NCBI RefSeq assembly: GCF_014084125.1 | Contig: NZ_CP048405.1 | Span: 1,984,001 to 2,048,000, forward strand | Direction of reading: 5' to 3' | From: Streptacidiphilus sp. PB12-B1b | GTDB taxonomy: Bacteria; Actinomycetota; Actinomycetes; Streptomycetales; Streptomycetaceae | DNA: 64,000 nucleotides | Shown: one piece after another, positions 56,182 through 64,000 of the stretch | How the letters are laid out: each line of letters begins with the position of its first letter | Numbering within the stretch: the first letter of the stretch is position 1 | The notes under the pieces: model-generated | Told to the model about the DNA's origin: nothing | The model's database searches: none | Seen by the model: the letters and a program-made list of their open reading frames with translations, nothing else | Translations under genes and position numbers: made by a program

Positions 56182-57342
56182 TCAGTACCGCCTCGCCGTC
56201 GCCGCGGCGGCGAGGCGGTGCAGCACCCGGCGGGCCTCCGGCTCGGCGATCGGGGCTCCGTCCAGCGCGGTCAGCGCCTCGTGCAGCAGCCCGGTGATCC
56301 GGGCCTCGACCCGCTCCGGCGCGCCGCTGCGGGTGATCGCCGAGCGCGCCATCCGGACCTGCCGCTCGTCCATGCCGGGCGCGCCGAGCAGCTCGTCCAG
56401 CAGCCGGGCGTCCGCCGCCGAGCAGGTGGCCAGGGCCTCGGCGACCAGAAGCGTGCGCTTGCCCTCGCGCAGGTCGTCCCCGGCGGGCTTGCCGGTGACG
56501 GCCGGGTCGCCGTAGACCCCGAGCAGGTCGTCCCGCAGCTGGAACGCCTCGCCGAGCGGCAGCCCGAAGGCCCCGTAGGCGGCGATCAGCGCCGGTTCGG
56601 CCCCGGCCAGCAGCCCGCCGATCTGCAACGGGCGTTCGACGGTGTACTTGGCCGACTTGTAGTGGATCACCGTGCGGGCCCGTTCCACCGGGTCGCCGCC
56701 CAGGCGGCGGCCGGCCCCCGAGGCGGCGGGCTCCAGCACGTCCAGGTACTGCCCGGCCATGACCTCGGTCCGCATCAGGTCGAACAGCGGCTTGGCGCGG
56801 CGCACCGCCTCGCGCTCCAGCCCGCAGTCGCAGAGGAGTTCGTCGCTCCACATCAGCAGCATGTCGCCGAGCAGCACCGCTCCGGCCGCGCCGTAGCGCC
56901 CGGCGTCGCCGCGCCAGCCCCCGGCGGCGTGCAGCGCCTCGAAGCGCCGGTGCACCGAGGGCAGGCCGCGCCGGGTGTCGCTGCGGTCGATCAGGTCGTC
57001 GTGCACCAGCGCCCCGGCCTGCAGCAGCTCCAGCGCCGCCGCGGCGGCGACCGCGCCGTCCTGGTCCGCCCGGCCGCTCGCGCCGCGCCAGCCCCAGTAG
57101 CAGAACGCCGGGCGCAGCCGCTTGCCGCCGTCCAGCAGGAAGTCGCGCAGGGTGGCGGCGACCGGGGCGAGCTGCGGCGAGATCGCCGAGAGGGTGGCCT
57201 CCTGGCGGTCCAGGAAGCGGCCCAGCGCGCCGTCCACCCGCTGCCGCAGCCGCTCCTCGTCCACGGGGTTGCCCAGGGCCGGGGCGTCGTCGGCGGTCGG
57301 CGCGTCGGCGCTCAGCTGGTGGGCGGTACGGGTGCGGGGCAC
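56182..57342 (-). CDS. Polyprenyl (geranylgeranyl-type) diphosphate synthase
   Basis: A 386-residue trans-prenyltransferase that extends allylic diphosphates with isopentenyl diphosphate. First Asp-rich motif VHDDLIDRSD (about 120-130), second QLRDDLLGVYGD; GKRLRPAF and RAKPLFDL match the family. The residues before the first motif point to a medium-chain product (C20 or so), as in mycobacterial IdsA2. GTG 57342 has GGAG seven bases upstream. Convergent with thiE and divergent from metF. It may feed menaquinone or carotenoid synthesis (a CrtI-like gene lies at 59.5 kb). Confidence 0.92.
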   Translation of the reverse strand: MPRTRTAHQLSADAPTADDAPALGNPVDEERLRQRVDGALGRFLDRQEATLSAISPQLAPVAATLRDFLLDGGKRLRPAFCYWGWRGASGRADQDGAVAAAAALELLQAGALVHDDLIDRSDTRRGLPSVHRRFEALHAAGGWRGDAGRYGAAGAVLLGDMLLMWSDELLCDCGLEREAVRRAKPLFDLMRTEVMAGQYLDVLEPAASGAGRRLGGDPVERARTVIHYKSAKYTVERPLQIGGLLAGAEPALIAAYGAFGLPLGEAFQLRDDLLGVYGDPAVTGKPAGDDLREGKRTLLVAEALATCSAADARLLDELLGAPGMDERQVRMARSAITRSGAPERVEARITGLLHEALTALDGAPIAEPEARRVLHRLAAAATARRY

Positions 57343-57466
57343 GGGTGATCTCCGAGCGGTACGAGGAAAACCAGCGTAACCCCCGGCCCCCGGCGGCTCG
57401 GGAACCCCTCCCGTACCGCCCGCCCGGAAGCGCCGCGACAGGCCGTATCAGCAAGTGGACAAACGA

Positions 57467-57496
57467 TTCATATTCGCTGCGGGCGACGGATAACCT
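57467..57496 (+). promoter_or_regulatory. Promoter of leaderless metF transcript
   Basis: TTCATA (57467-57472) and TAACCT (57491-57496) with an 18-base spacer; the -10 is six bases before the metF ATG and no ribosome site is present. Confidence 0.6.
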
Positions 57497-57502
57497 GCCC
57501 CT

Positions 57503-58420
57503 ATGGCTCTCGGCATCTCCAGCACAAGGAAAGACAGTGCGGTCTCGATCCGCGAACTGCTGGCGGCGGGGGACCGTTCCTACTCGTTCGAGTTCATGCC
57601 GCCGCGCAGTGCCGAGGCGGAGGTCGGCCTGTGGACGGCCATCCGCCGGCTGGAGGCGCTGTCGCCGACGTTCGTCTCGGTCACCTACGGGGCCGGCGGC
57701 TCGACCCGGGGCCGCACCGTCAACATCACCGGGCGGATCACCCAGGAGACCACGCTCACCCCGGTGGCCCACCTGACCGCGGTCGACCACAGCGTCGCCG
57801 AGCTGCGGAACATCCTGGGCCACTACGCCGACCAGGGCGTACGCAATGTGCTGGCGCTGCGCGGCGACCCGCCCGGCGACCCGCTCGGCGAGTGGGTGCA
57901 GCACCCGGAGGGGCTGACCTACGCGGCGGACCTGGTGCGGCTGGTCAAGGAGTCCGGCGACTTCTGCGTCGGCGTCGCGGCCTTTCCGGAGATGCACCCG
58001 CGCTCTCCCGACTGGGACAGCGACATCCGCCACTTCGTCGACAAATGCCGGGCGGGTGCGGACTACGCCATTACCCAGATGTTCTTCGACGTCGACAACT
58101 ACCTGCGGTTCCGGGACCGGGTGGCGGCGGCCGGCTGCGAGACGCCGATCATCCCGGAGATCATGCCGGTCACCACCATCCGTTCGATGCGGCGGATCCC
58201 GGACCTCAGCACCGCCGTCTTCCCCCGGGCGTTCGCCGACCGGATGCTCGCCCACCAGGACGACCCCAAGGCGGTCCGGGCCGTCGGCATCGAGTACGCC
58301 ACCGAGATGTGCCGTCGGCTGATCGCCGAGGACACCCCCGGGCTGCACTTCATGACCATGAACTTCTCCACCGTGACGTCGGAGATCTACCAGAACCTCG
58401 GACTGCACAGCCGCAGCTGA
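57503..58420 (+). CDS. metF: Methylenetetrahydrofolate reductase
   Basis: A 305-residue flavin enzyme that makes 5-methyl-tetrahydrofolate for methionine synthesis. The barrel begins [11 protein letters not shown] with the catalytic Glu; [21 protein letters not shown] (substrate binding), ITQMFFD and PEIMPVTT follow. All are intact. ATG 57503 follows a -10 box by six bases, so it is probably leaderless. I see no SAM or B12 riboswitch upstream. It is the last gene of the region syntenic with Mycobacterium (Rv2172c). Confidence 0.95.
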   Translation: MALGISSTRKDSAVSIRELLAAGDRSYSFEFMPPRSAEAEVGLWTAIRRLEALSPTFVSVTYGAGGSTRGRTVNITGRITQETTLTPVAHLTAVDHSVAELRNILGHYADQGVRNVLALRGDPPGDPLGEWVQHPEGLTYAADLVRLVKESGDFCVGVAAFPEMHPRSPDWDSDIRHFVDKCRAGADYAITQMFFDVDNYLRFRDRVAAAGCETPIIPEIMPVTTIRSMRRIPDLSTAVFPRAFADRMLAHQDDPKAVRAVGIEYATEMCRRLIAEDTPGLHFMTMNFSTVTSEIYQNLGLHSRS

Positions 58421-58491
58421 GGCCCCCGCTCAGGCCCAGCCGGTACGGTGTGCGTCACGCGCCCCGCTGAGCACATGAGGTAGGTACGCCT

Positions 58492-59508
58492 GTGAACGTC
58501 GGACTCGCGGTGCTGGACGCCGCGTTCGCGGTGGTCGCACTGTGGCTGCTGGGCGAGCTGCTGCTGCAGCACCGGGCGCCCGCGCACTGGCGGGCCCTGG
58601 CCCTGGCTGGGTTCCTGGTGCTGGTCGCCGGGGTGCAGTCGGGCTCGGCCGCGGAGATCGGCGCGGGCGTGCTGGCCTTCGGCGCCGGGCAGGGCATGGT
58701 GACCCGCGCGGTCAAGCGCGGCGGCGGCCCGCACTGGTCGCTGCGCGGCCGGGACGGCGCGCTGCCCGGCCCCTTGGCCCGCGTCCCGGCGCTGGAGCGG
58801 GTCTTCCCGGCGGCCGAGCTGTCCGGACCGGGCCCGGCGGCCCCGGCCCCGGCCCCGCGGGTCGGCTCGGTCGGCCCGATCGAGCTGGAGGACGACGCCC
58901 CGGCCCCCGCCGCCGACGCCCCGGAGCTGATCACCCAGGACTACGGCGGGCCGCAGGCGGAGACCGCGTACCAGCCCCAGCCCCAGCCCCAGCCGTACGG
59001 CGGCTACCCGGACCCGGCGCCCGGCTACGGCCAGGAGTACGCCCCGGCCGCCGGCTACCAGCAGGGCTACGGCGAGCAGGCCGGACAGCCGGTGCAGCCG
59101 GGGCAGGACTACGCCGGGGCGTACGGGCAGCAGTACGGGCAGCAGTTCGACCAGCAGGCCCCGGCGCAGCCCTATGCGCAGCCGTACCCGCAGCCGGACT
59201 ACTACGCGCAGCAGGCCCCCGGCTACGGCTACGACCCCGGGCAGCAGCAGTCGCAGCAGCAGGGCGGGTACTACCCGGCCGTCCCCGGGCAGCAGCCCGG
59301 TTACCAGCAGGGCGGCGGCTACGACCCCGCGGGCTACCAGCAGCCCGCGCCGGGCTACTCCTACGACTACCTGGGCCAGGGGCCCGAGCAGGCGGGCTAC
59401 CAGCGGCAGCCGGAGCAGCCCCAGCCCCACGCCCACCAGCCGGAGCCCCCTCAGCCCAAGCAGCCGCAGCCGCCGTACGCCGCGCCGGAGCCCTGGAACT
59501 ACGGCTGA
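58492..59508 (+). CDS. Membrane protein with long Pro/Gln/Tyr/Gly-rich tail
   Basis: A 338-residue protein. Residues 1-75 form two or three membrane helices (LAVLDAAFAVVALWLLGELLL and LALAGFLVLVAGV). A basic linker follows, then a 210-residue low-complexity tail of repeated Q-P-Q-P, G-Y-Q-Q and P-G-Y-G units with many Tyr, like prion-like or coacervate-forming domains. The tail is probably cytosolic. GTG 58492 is the start, with GAGGTAGG upstream. No function recognised. Same strand as metF, 71 bases away. Confidence 0.82.
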   Translation: MNVGLAVLDAAFAVVALWLLGELLLQHRAPAHWRALALAGFLVLVAGVQSGSAAEIGAGVLAFGAGQGMVTRAVKRGGGPHWSLRGRDGALPGPLARVPALERVFPAAELSGPGPAAPAPAPRVGSVGPIELEDDAPAPAADAPELITQDYGGPQAETAYQPQPQPQPYGGYPDPAPGYGQEYAPAAGYQQGYGEQAGQPVQPGQDYAGAYGQQYGQQFDQQAPAQPYAQPYPQPDYYAQQAPGYGYDPGQQQSQQQGGYYPAVPGQQPGYQQGGGYDPAGYQQPAPGYSYDYLGQGPEQAGYQRQPEQPQPHAHQPEPPQPKQPQPPYAAPEPWNYG

Positions 59509-59555
59509 CCGCCGACGCCCGACCGCCCGGCCTGGCGCCGCGCCCGCCCGCCCCG

Positions 59556-61028
59556 CTAGGGCGTGCCGACCAGCTCCGCCGTGACCGCCGCCGACATGCC
59601 GACCCGGGCCAGCCCGCCGCCCGGGTGGGCCGCGCCGCCGACCAGGTACAGGCCGGGGAGCGCGGTGCGGTTGGCACAGTGCAGGTAGGCGCCCCCGGCC
59701 CCGGCCAGTGCCGGGCCCGGCACCCAGCCGCCGGGCGCGCCGGTCTCCCGCTCGGTGTCGGCGGGGGTGCGGACCTCCCGCCACAGCACCCGCTCGCGCA
59801 GCCCGGGCGCGGCATGGGCCAGCACCGCGTCGGCGTAGGCGTCCGCCCGGCCCGGCGCGGTCCAGTCGTACCGCTGCTGCCCGGGGACGGTGACGGTGAG
59901 CAGCGCCGCCTCGTGCCCGGCGGGCGCGAGCGTGGGATCGTCCGGCCGCAGCAGCTGGACGGTGGGCCGGGAGCACAGCCGGGGCTCCCCGGGCCCGGCC
60001 GGGAACAGCGCGTCCAGCTCGTCCGCGCGCTCGGCGGCGTGCACCACCGTCCGGTGCGGGACGCCCTCGGGCCGCCCGCCGCGCAGCGCCAGCAGCACGG
60101 TGAACCGCCCCGGGCCGTCCGCCGCCTCCGCCGTAGGGGTCTGCGCCGGTGGCCCGGCCTGGGTGGTCAGGGCGCCCGGGGGGCAGTCGGCGACCACCGC
60201 GTCGGCGTCCAGCTTCTCGCCGCCGGCGAGCAGCACGCCCTCGACCCGGCTCCCGCCCAGCACCTCGGCCACCGGGGCGCCGAAGCGCAGCTCCACCCGG
60301 CGCTGTTCGCAGCGGCGCAGCACGGCGTCGGCCAGGGCCCGCATGCCGCCGGTGACGTACCAGACGCCGAAGCTCTGCTCCATGTACGGCAGGCCGGTCA
60401 GCGAGGCCGGTGCCCGGCGCGGGTCGAGGCCGAAGCGCAGCGCGTACTCGTCCAGCAGCGCGGTCAGCCCGGGGTGGCGCAGCTCGCGGGCGGCCACGTC
60501 GGCGAGGGTGGCGACCGGGCGGCCCAGCAGCCGGCGGCGCCTGGCCGGGAGGTACGGGTCCTGGTGCAGCGCCGAGGGGTCGTCCGGCAGCGGCTCCTCC
60601 AGCAGCGGGCGGCGGGTGGCCTCCCACACGCCGCGGCCGCGCTCCAGCAGCTCGCCCCAGCGGACTCCGGCGCCCGCGCCCAGGGCGTCGTCCAGCGCCT
60701 GGACCACACCGGCCCGGGAGGCGTTGGCGAGCGCGAAGCGGGTGCCGTCCGGCAGCAGGTGCACGCTGCCCGGGTCCACCGGGCGCAGCTCGACCTCGTC
60801 CTCCAGCCGGGTGCGGCCGGTCTTGAGCATCAGGTCGCGGTAGACGGCGGGCAGGGTGAGCAGGGTCGGGCCGGTGTCGAAGCGGAAGCCCTCCCGCTGG
60901 AACTGCCCGACCATGCCGCCGTGGGTGGGCCCGGCCTCGCAGAGGGTGACCCGGTGCCCGACCGTGGCCAGCCGTGCCGCGGCTGCGAGACCGCCCATAC
61001 CTGCGCCGATGACGACGATGCGTGCCAT
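59556..61028 (-). CDS. CrtI-like phytoene desaturase-family oxidoreductase
   Basis: A 490-residue FAD oxidoreductase. N-terminal VVIGAGMGGLAAAARLA is the FAD-binding motif, RFDTGPTLLTLP is characteristic of the CrtI/CrtO/CrtN family, and the C-terminal GLYLVGGAAHPGGGLARVGMSA closes the FAD site as in carotenoid desaturases. No other carotenoid gene is nearby, so the substrate (carotenoid, other isoprenoid or unrelated) is open. ATG 61028 follows TAGGAT (61037-61042, minus strand) by eight bases, possibly leaderless. It lies downstream of the TetR gene on the same strand. Confidence 0.87.
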   Translation of the reverse strand: MARIVVIGAGMGGLAAAARLATVGHRVTLCEAGPTHGGMVGQFQREGFRFDTGPTLLTLPAVYRDLMLKTGRTRLEDEVELRPVDPGSVHLLPDGTRFALANASRAGVVQALDDALGAGAGVRWGELLERGRGVWEATRRPLLEEPLPDDPSALHQDPYLPARRRRLLGRPVATLADVAARELRHPGLTALLDEYALRFGLDPRRAPASLTGLPYMEQSFGVWYVTGGMRALADAVLRRCEQRRVELRFGAPVAEVLGGSRVEGVLLAGGEKLDADAVVADCPPGALTTQAGPPAQTPTAEAADGPGRFTVLLALRGGRPEGVPHRTVVHAAERADELDALFPAGPGEPRLCSRPTVQLLRPDDPTLAPAGHEAALLTVTVPGQQRYDWTAPGRADAYADAVLAHAAPGLRERVLWREVRTPADTERETGAPGGWVPGPALAGAGGAYLHCANRTALPGLYLVGGAAHPGGGLARVGMSAAVTAELVGTP

Positions 61029-61048
61029 GGGAAGCGATCCTATGCGCG

Positions 61049-61079
61049 CGGCGGCGCGCCGCCGCCGGGGGCCCGGCGG
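61049..61079 (-). terminator. Tandem hairpins between tetR and crtI-like genes
   Basis: A perfect 16-base palindrome CGGCGGCG/CGCCGCCG (61049-61064) overlaps a second stem CCGCCGGG-GG-CCCGGCGG (61062-61079). This probably ends the tetR transcript. Confidence 0.5.
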
Positions 61080-61098
61080 CGGCGCCCGGCGCCCGCGC

Positions 61099-61689
61099 TC
61101 AGGGGTGGGTCCGCAGGCCGTCCATGACCAGGTCCACCAGCCGGTCCGGGTCCACCTGCTTGCCGCTGTCGCAGGCCCAGGTGATGCCGCCGATCAGCAT
61201 CAGCACCTCGGTGGCGGTGACGTCGGCCCGGATGCGACCGCCCGCCTGGGCCCGGGCCAGCAGGTCCGCGGCGGTGCTCTGGAGCACCTTGCCGGGGCTC
61301 TCCTTGGGCGAGCCGGTGGGCAGCAGGGCGGCGGCCAGCCCGCGGAACACCGCCACATGGGCGACCAGCCGCCGTAGCCAGACGGCCAGCGCCTCGGCTG
61401 GGTCGGGGGAGTCGCGCAGCGGTTGGGCCTCGGTCAGCACCGACTCCATCCACTGCTCCATCACGGCTTCCAGCAGGTCCTGACGGGTGGGGAAGTGCCG
61501 GTAGAGGGTTCCGGGGCCGACCTCGGCGCGCTTGGCGATGTCGTCGAGCGAGGCATTGGCGCCGTTCTCACTGAACGACTGGGTGGCCGCCGCCAGCAGC
61601 CGTTCGTAGTTGCGGCGGGCGTCGGCGCGCATGGGGCGCGGGGGGCGTACGGCCCCCGGGGCTGTGCGGCGCACGTCGGCTTCGTTCAT
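61099..61689 (-). CDS. TetR/AcrR-family transcriptional repressor
   Basis: A 196-residue regulator. The N-terminal HTH is typical (RRNYERLLAAATQSFSENG, SLDDIAKRAEVGPGTLYRHFPTRQDLLEAV), the C-terminal ligand-binding domain is helical (ALAVWLRRLVAHVAVF...). It is divergent from the MFS pump with two operator-like dyads between, the standard arrangement for a drug-responsive repressor. ATG 61689 leaves the operators in the 125-base intergenic gap. Confidence 0.93.
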   Translation of the reverse strand: MNEADVRRTAPGAVRPPRPMRADARRNYERLLAAATQSFSENGANASLDDIAKRAEVGPGTLYRHFPTRQDLLEAVMEQWMESVLTEAQPLRDSPDPAEALAVWLRRLVAHVAVFRGLAAALLPTGSPKESPGKVLQSTAADLLARAQAGGRIRADVTATEVLMLIGGITWACDSGKQVDPDRLVDLVMDGLRTHP

Positions 61690-61703
61690 GCCTCATCCCA
61701 GGG

Positions 61704-61732
61704 TTGATAAACGGAGGGCATCTCCGTATCGT
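61704..61732 (+). promoter_or_regulatory. MFS promoter with embedded operator O1
   Basis: TTGATA (61704-61709), 17-base spacer, TATCGT (61727-61732). The spacer holds the dyad ACGGAG-GGCAT-CTCCGT (61711-61727), so a bound repressor would sit between the two RNA-polymerase contacts. Confidence 0.65.
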
Positions 61733-61741
61733 CGTCAGTGG

Positions 61742-61762
61742 AACCGGAGAATCTCTCCGTTT
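61742..61762. promoter_or_regulatory. Second TetR operator O2
   Basis: AACCGGAGA-ATC-TCTCCGTTT, eight of nine pairs symmetric, 33 bp (three helix turns) from O1 and just downstream of the expected transcription start. Half-sites of O1 and O2 share the consensus AAACGGAGA. Confidence 0.65.
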
Positions 61763-61814
61763 GCGTTCCCTTCCTTCGCCATGACCCCGTGTCCGCCCCT
61801 TCCGCAGGAGAGTC

Positions 61815-63317
61815 ATGTCCGAGAACATCATCGCCCCCCGCACCGCCCGATCCGAAGACGTCGGAGCGGGTGAATTGCGTCGGCAGTTCGAATCACCACC
61901 GCTCACGACACCACCTCCGCCCCCTGGGCCGCACCGGCCCGGCCTCGCCCTCGCCGTGATCCTGGCCTGCCAGCTCATGGTGATCCTGGACGCCACCGTG
62001 GTCTCCATAGCCCTGCCCGGCATCCAGCGCACCCTGCACTTCTCCACCGCCGGGCTCTCCTGGGTGCAGAACAGCTACCTGCTGGCCTTCGGCGGCCTGC
62101 TGCTGCTCGGCGGCCGGTCCGGGGACATCCTCGGCCGCCGCCGGCTGCTCACCGCCGGGATCGCGCTGTTCACCCTCGCCTCGCTGCTCGGCGGCCTGGC
62201 CCAGAACCCGGCCGAGCTGCTCGCCGCCCGGGCCGTCCAGGGCATCGGCGCGGCGACCGCCGCCCCCAGCACCCTGGCGCTGATCGTCAGCACCTACCGG
62301 GAGCTCGACCAGCGGGCCCGCGCCATCGGCCTGTTCTCCAGCATGTCGGCCGGGGGAGCCGCCGTCGGCATGATCCTCGGCGGGGTGCTCACCTCGTACT
62401 TCTCCTGGCGTTCGGTGATGTTCATCAACGTGCCCTTCGGGCTGGCGGTGGTGCTGCTGGCGCCCCGGGTGATCGTCGAGCCCGAGCGGCACCGCAGCCG
62501 GCTGGACGTCACCGGCGCGCTCACCGCCACCCTCGGCACCGGCGCCCTGGTCTACGCCTTCATCCGGGCGGCCACCTCCGGCTGGGGGTCACCGGCCACC
62601 CTCGGCTGCTTCGCCGCCGCCGTCGTCCTGCTGGCGCTGTTCCTGCTGGTCGAGGCCCGCTCACCGCAGCCGCTGCTGCCGCTGCACATCATCGCCCAGC
62701 GGGTGCGCGGCGGCGGCTACCTGGCCATGCTGCTGACGGCGGCCGCCATGTTCGGGATGTTCTTCTTCGTCACCCAGTACCTGCAGCTGGTCCTCGGCTA
62801 CAGCCCGCTGCGGACCGGCTTCGCCTTCCTGCCGCTGGCCGTGCTGATCTTCACCGGCGCCCGGCTGGCGCCGCGCCTGGTGCCGCGCTTCGGCGTGCGC
62901 TACTTCCTGGTCGGCGGCCCGCTGAGCGTACTGACCGGCCTGCTGCTGCTCACCCGGATCGGCCCGGACACCACGTACGCGCCGGGCGTGCTGGTGCCCA
63001 TGCTGCTGTTCGGGCTGGGCGCCGGGTGCACCATGGTCCCGCTCAGCCTGACCATCCTGGCCGGCGTCCGGCCGGAGGAGTCCGGCGCGGCCTCCGGCGC
63101 CCTGCAGACCATGCAGCAGGTCGGCGGGGCCCTGGGCACCGCGGTGCTGCTCACCGTGTTCTCCTCGGCCACCCGGCACCCCGCCGCCGGGGAGAGCGCC
63201 CACGCGCTGTTCGCGCACGGCGTCTCCACCGCCATGGAGGCGGGCGCGGTGCTGATCGCCACCGCGCTGGCGATCATCGTCGGGCTGGTCCGCCCGCCCG
63301 GCCGCACCCGGCGCTGA
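61815..63317 (+). CDS. MFS drug-efflux transporter (DHA2, EmrB/QacA type)
   Basis: A 500-residue inner-membrane exporter with 14 predicted helices. The DHA2 motifs are VVSIALPGIQ near helix 1 (motif D1), GGRSGDILGRRRLL (motif A), and GAGCTMVPLSLTILAGV in the second half. It likely pumps a hydrophobic or cationic compound using the proton gradient; substrate unknown. ATG 61815 has AGGAG four bases upstream. Divergent from and probably repressed by the TetR protein. Confidence 0.94.
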   Translation: MSENIIAPRTARSEDVGAGELRRQFESPPLTTPPPPPGPHRPGLALAVILACQLMVILDATVVSIALPGIQRTLHFSTAGLSWVQNSYLLAFGGLLLLGGRSGDILGRRRLLTAGIALFTLASLLGGLAQNPAELLAARAVQGIGAATAAPSTLALIVSTYRELDQRARAIGLFSSMSAGGAAVGMILGGVLTSYFSWRSVMFINVPFGLAVVLLAPRVIVEPERHRSRLDVTGALTATLGTGALVYAFIRAATSGWGSPATLGCFAAAVVLLALFLLVEARSPQPLLPLHIIAQRVRGGGYLAMLLTAAAMFGMFFFVTQYLQLVLGYSPLRTGFAFLPLAVLIFTGARLAPRLVPRFGVRYFLVGGPLSVLTGLLLLTRIGPDTTYAPGVLVPMLLFGLGAGCTMVPLSLTILAGVRPEESGAASGALQTMQQVGGALGTAVLLTVFSSATRHPAAGESAHALFAHGVSTAMEAGAVLIATALAIIVGLVRPPGRTRR

Positions 63318-63405
63318 CCGCCCGCACCCCGGCCCGCGGGGGCGTGCGCGTCCATCCGCCGCCCGGCGCATCCGGGCCCGGCTCCCTGAGTAGAAGTACC
63401 TAGGA

Positions 63406-63429
63406 CTACCCATCCGAGTGGATGAGTAG
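63406..63429. repeat. Inverted repeat, possible operator or RNA hairpin
   Basis: CTACCCATCC-GAGT-GGATGAGTAG, nine of ten pairs. It is flanked by AGAAGTACCTAGG on the left and CCGTACGG (63430-63437) on the right, in a local AT-richer patch. No gene with a good start lies directly downstream on either strand. Function unknown. Confidence 0.5.
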
Positions 63430-63720
63430 CCGTACGGATATGCCCTCGCCCGCCGGACGGGCAGAGTGGTGCCCACCGGGAAGGGCCCGGGGCCGCGAGG
63501 CCCCCCGAGCCCGCCAACCGGGCAGGCCGCGGTCGTCGGTCGCGGACGCACACGGGGGGCTCCACACCAGGGGCGACGGTGCGTCCGACGGGGGTCGGCG
63601 AACGCGGGTCCGCGCGACTGGCCCGGCACTGCACCGCCGACACGGGGCGGCGGAGCAGCAGCCCGGCCGGGGAGCGCACGGGGGATCACCGCGGCCGGGG
63701 GGAAACGGGGGGACGGGGGA

Positions 63721-63778
63721 GGAGCGGCGGTTGCGCGCCGGCGGAGGACTCTCCGCTGGGACGCGACCGCCGCTCCTG
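63721..63778 (-). terminator. Terminator after MocR-like gene
   Basis: AGGAGCGGCGGTTGCG (63721-63736) pairs with CGCGACCGCCGCTCCT (63763-63778) at 15 of 16 positions, with an inner GGCGGAG/CTCCGC-type stem. It lies 50 bases after the minus-strand stop at 63828. Confidence 0.65.
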
Positions 63779-63827
63779 CACGCCCGCCCGCCGGGCCCGG
63801 TCGGTCGGCCCGCAGTCGCAGTCGGCG

Positions 63828-64000
63828 TCAGAGAAGGCTGAACTCGCCGGGGACGCTCGCCGACGGGCCGCCCGCGGCCGCCGCCGCCAGCCGCCGGACC
63901 GCCTCCCGGGAGACCTCCGGGGGCTGCGCGTAGGGCAGCCGGACGAAGCGCTCCAGCACCCCGTCCACGCCGAAGCGCGGGCCCGAGCCGATCCAGACGC
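63828..64000 (-). CDS. MocR-like PLP-dependent transcriptional regulator, 3' end only
   Basis: The last 57 codons of a gene that continues beyond the right edge. The sequence GSGPRFGVDGVLERFVRLPY is the characteristic C-terminal segment of the aminotransferase-like domain in GntR/MocR (YczR-like) regulators, and is followed by LPY...PPEVSREAVRRLAAA as in that family. The N-terminal winged HTH is outside the window, so the call rests on this short stretch. The stop is at 63828-63830. Confidence 0.65.
   Translation of the reverse strand, partial: VWIGSGPRFGVDGVLERFVRLPYAQPPEVSREAVRRLAAAAAGGPSASVPGEFSLL

Larger units (their letters stand above)
63318..63827. other. 510-base gap between MFS gene and MocR-like gene
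   Basis: No convincing gene; the short open frames here are low-complexity Gly/Arg sequence. It contains a well-formed inverted repeat at 63406-63429, the palindromes CCTAGG and CCGTACGG beside it, and a terminator-like hairpin at 63721-63778. Confidence 0.6.

Noticed and set aside
57343..57502. SAM or cobalamin riboswitch before metF
   Set aside because: No conserved core of either class was seen, and the -10 box lies six bases before the ATG, leaving no room for a leader.
53699..58408. Very long open frame on the minus strand (over 1500 codons)
   Set aside because: It runs antisense to several well-supported genes (FAD oxidoreductase, thiE, metF) and in a wrong frame to the prenyl synthase. 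Composition is Arg/Gly/Ala/His low complexity. Such frames are normal shadows in very GC-rich DNA.
63318..63827. Possible small peptide genes (lanthipeptide-like) in the gap
   Set aside because: Short frames are Gly/Arg/Pro runs with no leader-core pattern, no ribosome site and no modification enzyme nearby.

Overview
This window is chromosomal DNA from a high-GC actinobacterium, most likely a member of Streptomycetaceae (Streptomyces, Kitasatospora or Streptacidiphilus). The reasons are the very high GC at third codon positions, frequent GTG starts, GGAGG-type ribosome sites, TANNNT -10 boxes, several probably leaderless genes, and content such as ctaCDF/qcrCAB, a MacRS-like two-component system, glkA and class II DAHP synthase. 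No tRNA, rRNA, CRISPR array, transposase or phage gene was seen, so this looks like core chromosome rather than an island.

Layout. 1-5.7 kb: 3' end of a PLP decarboxylase, a GNAT enzyme, the Fe-S carrier erpA, a lipoprotein, a small unknown protein, an AdoK-like kinase, and a cysteine desulfurase fused to a TusA domain. 6-15 kb: aa3 oxidase genes ctaC-ctaD-ctaF, an L,D-transpeptidase lipoprotein, and on the other strand ctaE-qcrC-qcrA-qcrB. 15-21.6 kb: an orphan receiver-like protein, trpD, a SAM-IV riboswitch with a cysteine-desulfurase-like enzyme, an Lrp ligand-binding protein, a rhomboid protease, a zinc-ribbon protein and a NYN-domain protein. 21.8-27 kb: three tandem secreted NlpC/P60 hydrolases (the second behind a c-di-AMP riboswitch, the third frameshifted) and a secreted metalloprotease-like lipoprotein. 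27-44.3 kb: envelope and lipid genes (GT87 and PimB-like transferases, a long-chain acyl-CoA ligase, a START-like protein, an ArsA-like ATPase, a PlsC acyltransferase), glkA, macS-macR, a PPi-type phosphofructokinase, and a ferric-reductase-like protein with an FMN-binding partner. 44.7-49 kb: DAHP synthase, an iron-box-controlled bfd-bfr pair, a molybdopterin oxidoreductase, a GNAT enzyme and a nitroreductase. 49-58.4 kb: a PASTA Ser/Thr kinase, thiO-thiS-thiG behind a TPP riboswitch, an FAD oxidoreductase, a Rv2175c-like DNA-binding protein, thiE, a polyprenyl diphosphate synthase and metF. 58.5-64 kb: a Pro/Gln/Tyr-rich membrane protein, a CrtI-like oxidoreductase, a TetR regulator with a divergent MFS pump, and the 3' end of a MocR-like regulator.

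The gene order from erpA to metF closely follows, as far as I recall it, Mycobacterium tuberculosis Rv2204c back to Rv2172c. It joins terminal respiration, envelope glycolipid synthesis, cell-wall hydrolases and a PASTA kinase with its DNA-binding target. Three metabolite riboswitches (SAM-IV, c-di-AMP ydaO, TPP) and one iron box give the region nutrient and stress control.

The most unusual points are: a ydaO-like 5' remnant in front of the first NlpC/P60 paralogue, the one-base frameshift in the third, the SAM-IV element with a ribosome-site-masking stem, the degenerate receiver protein, the PPi-type signature in the phosphofructokinase, the missing Walker A lysine in the ArsA-like protein, and a precise double TetR operator. 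No wholly new defence or biosynthetic system is visible.
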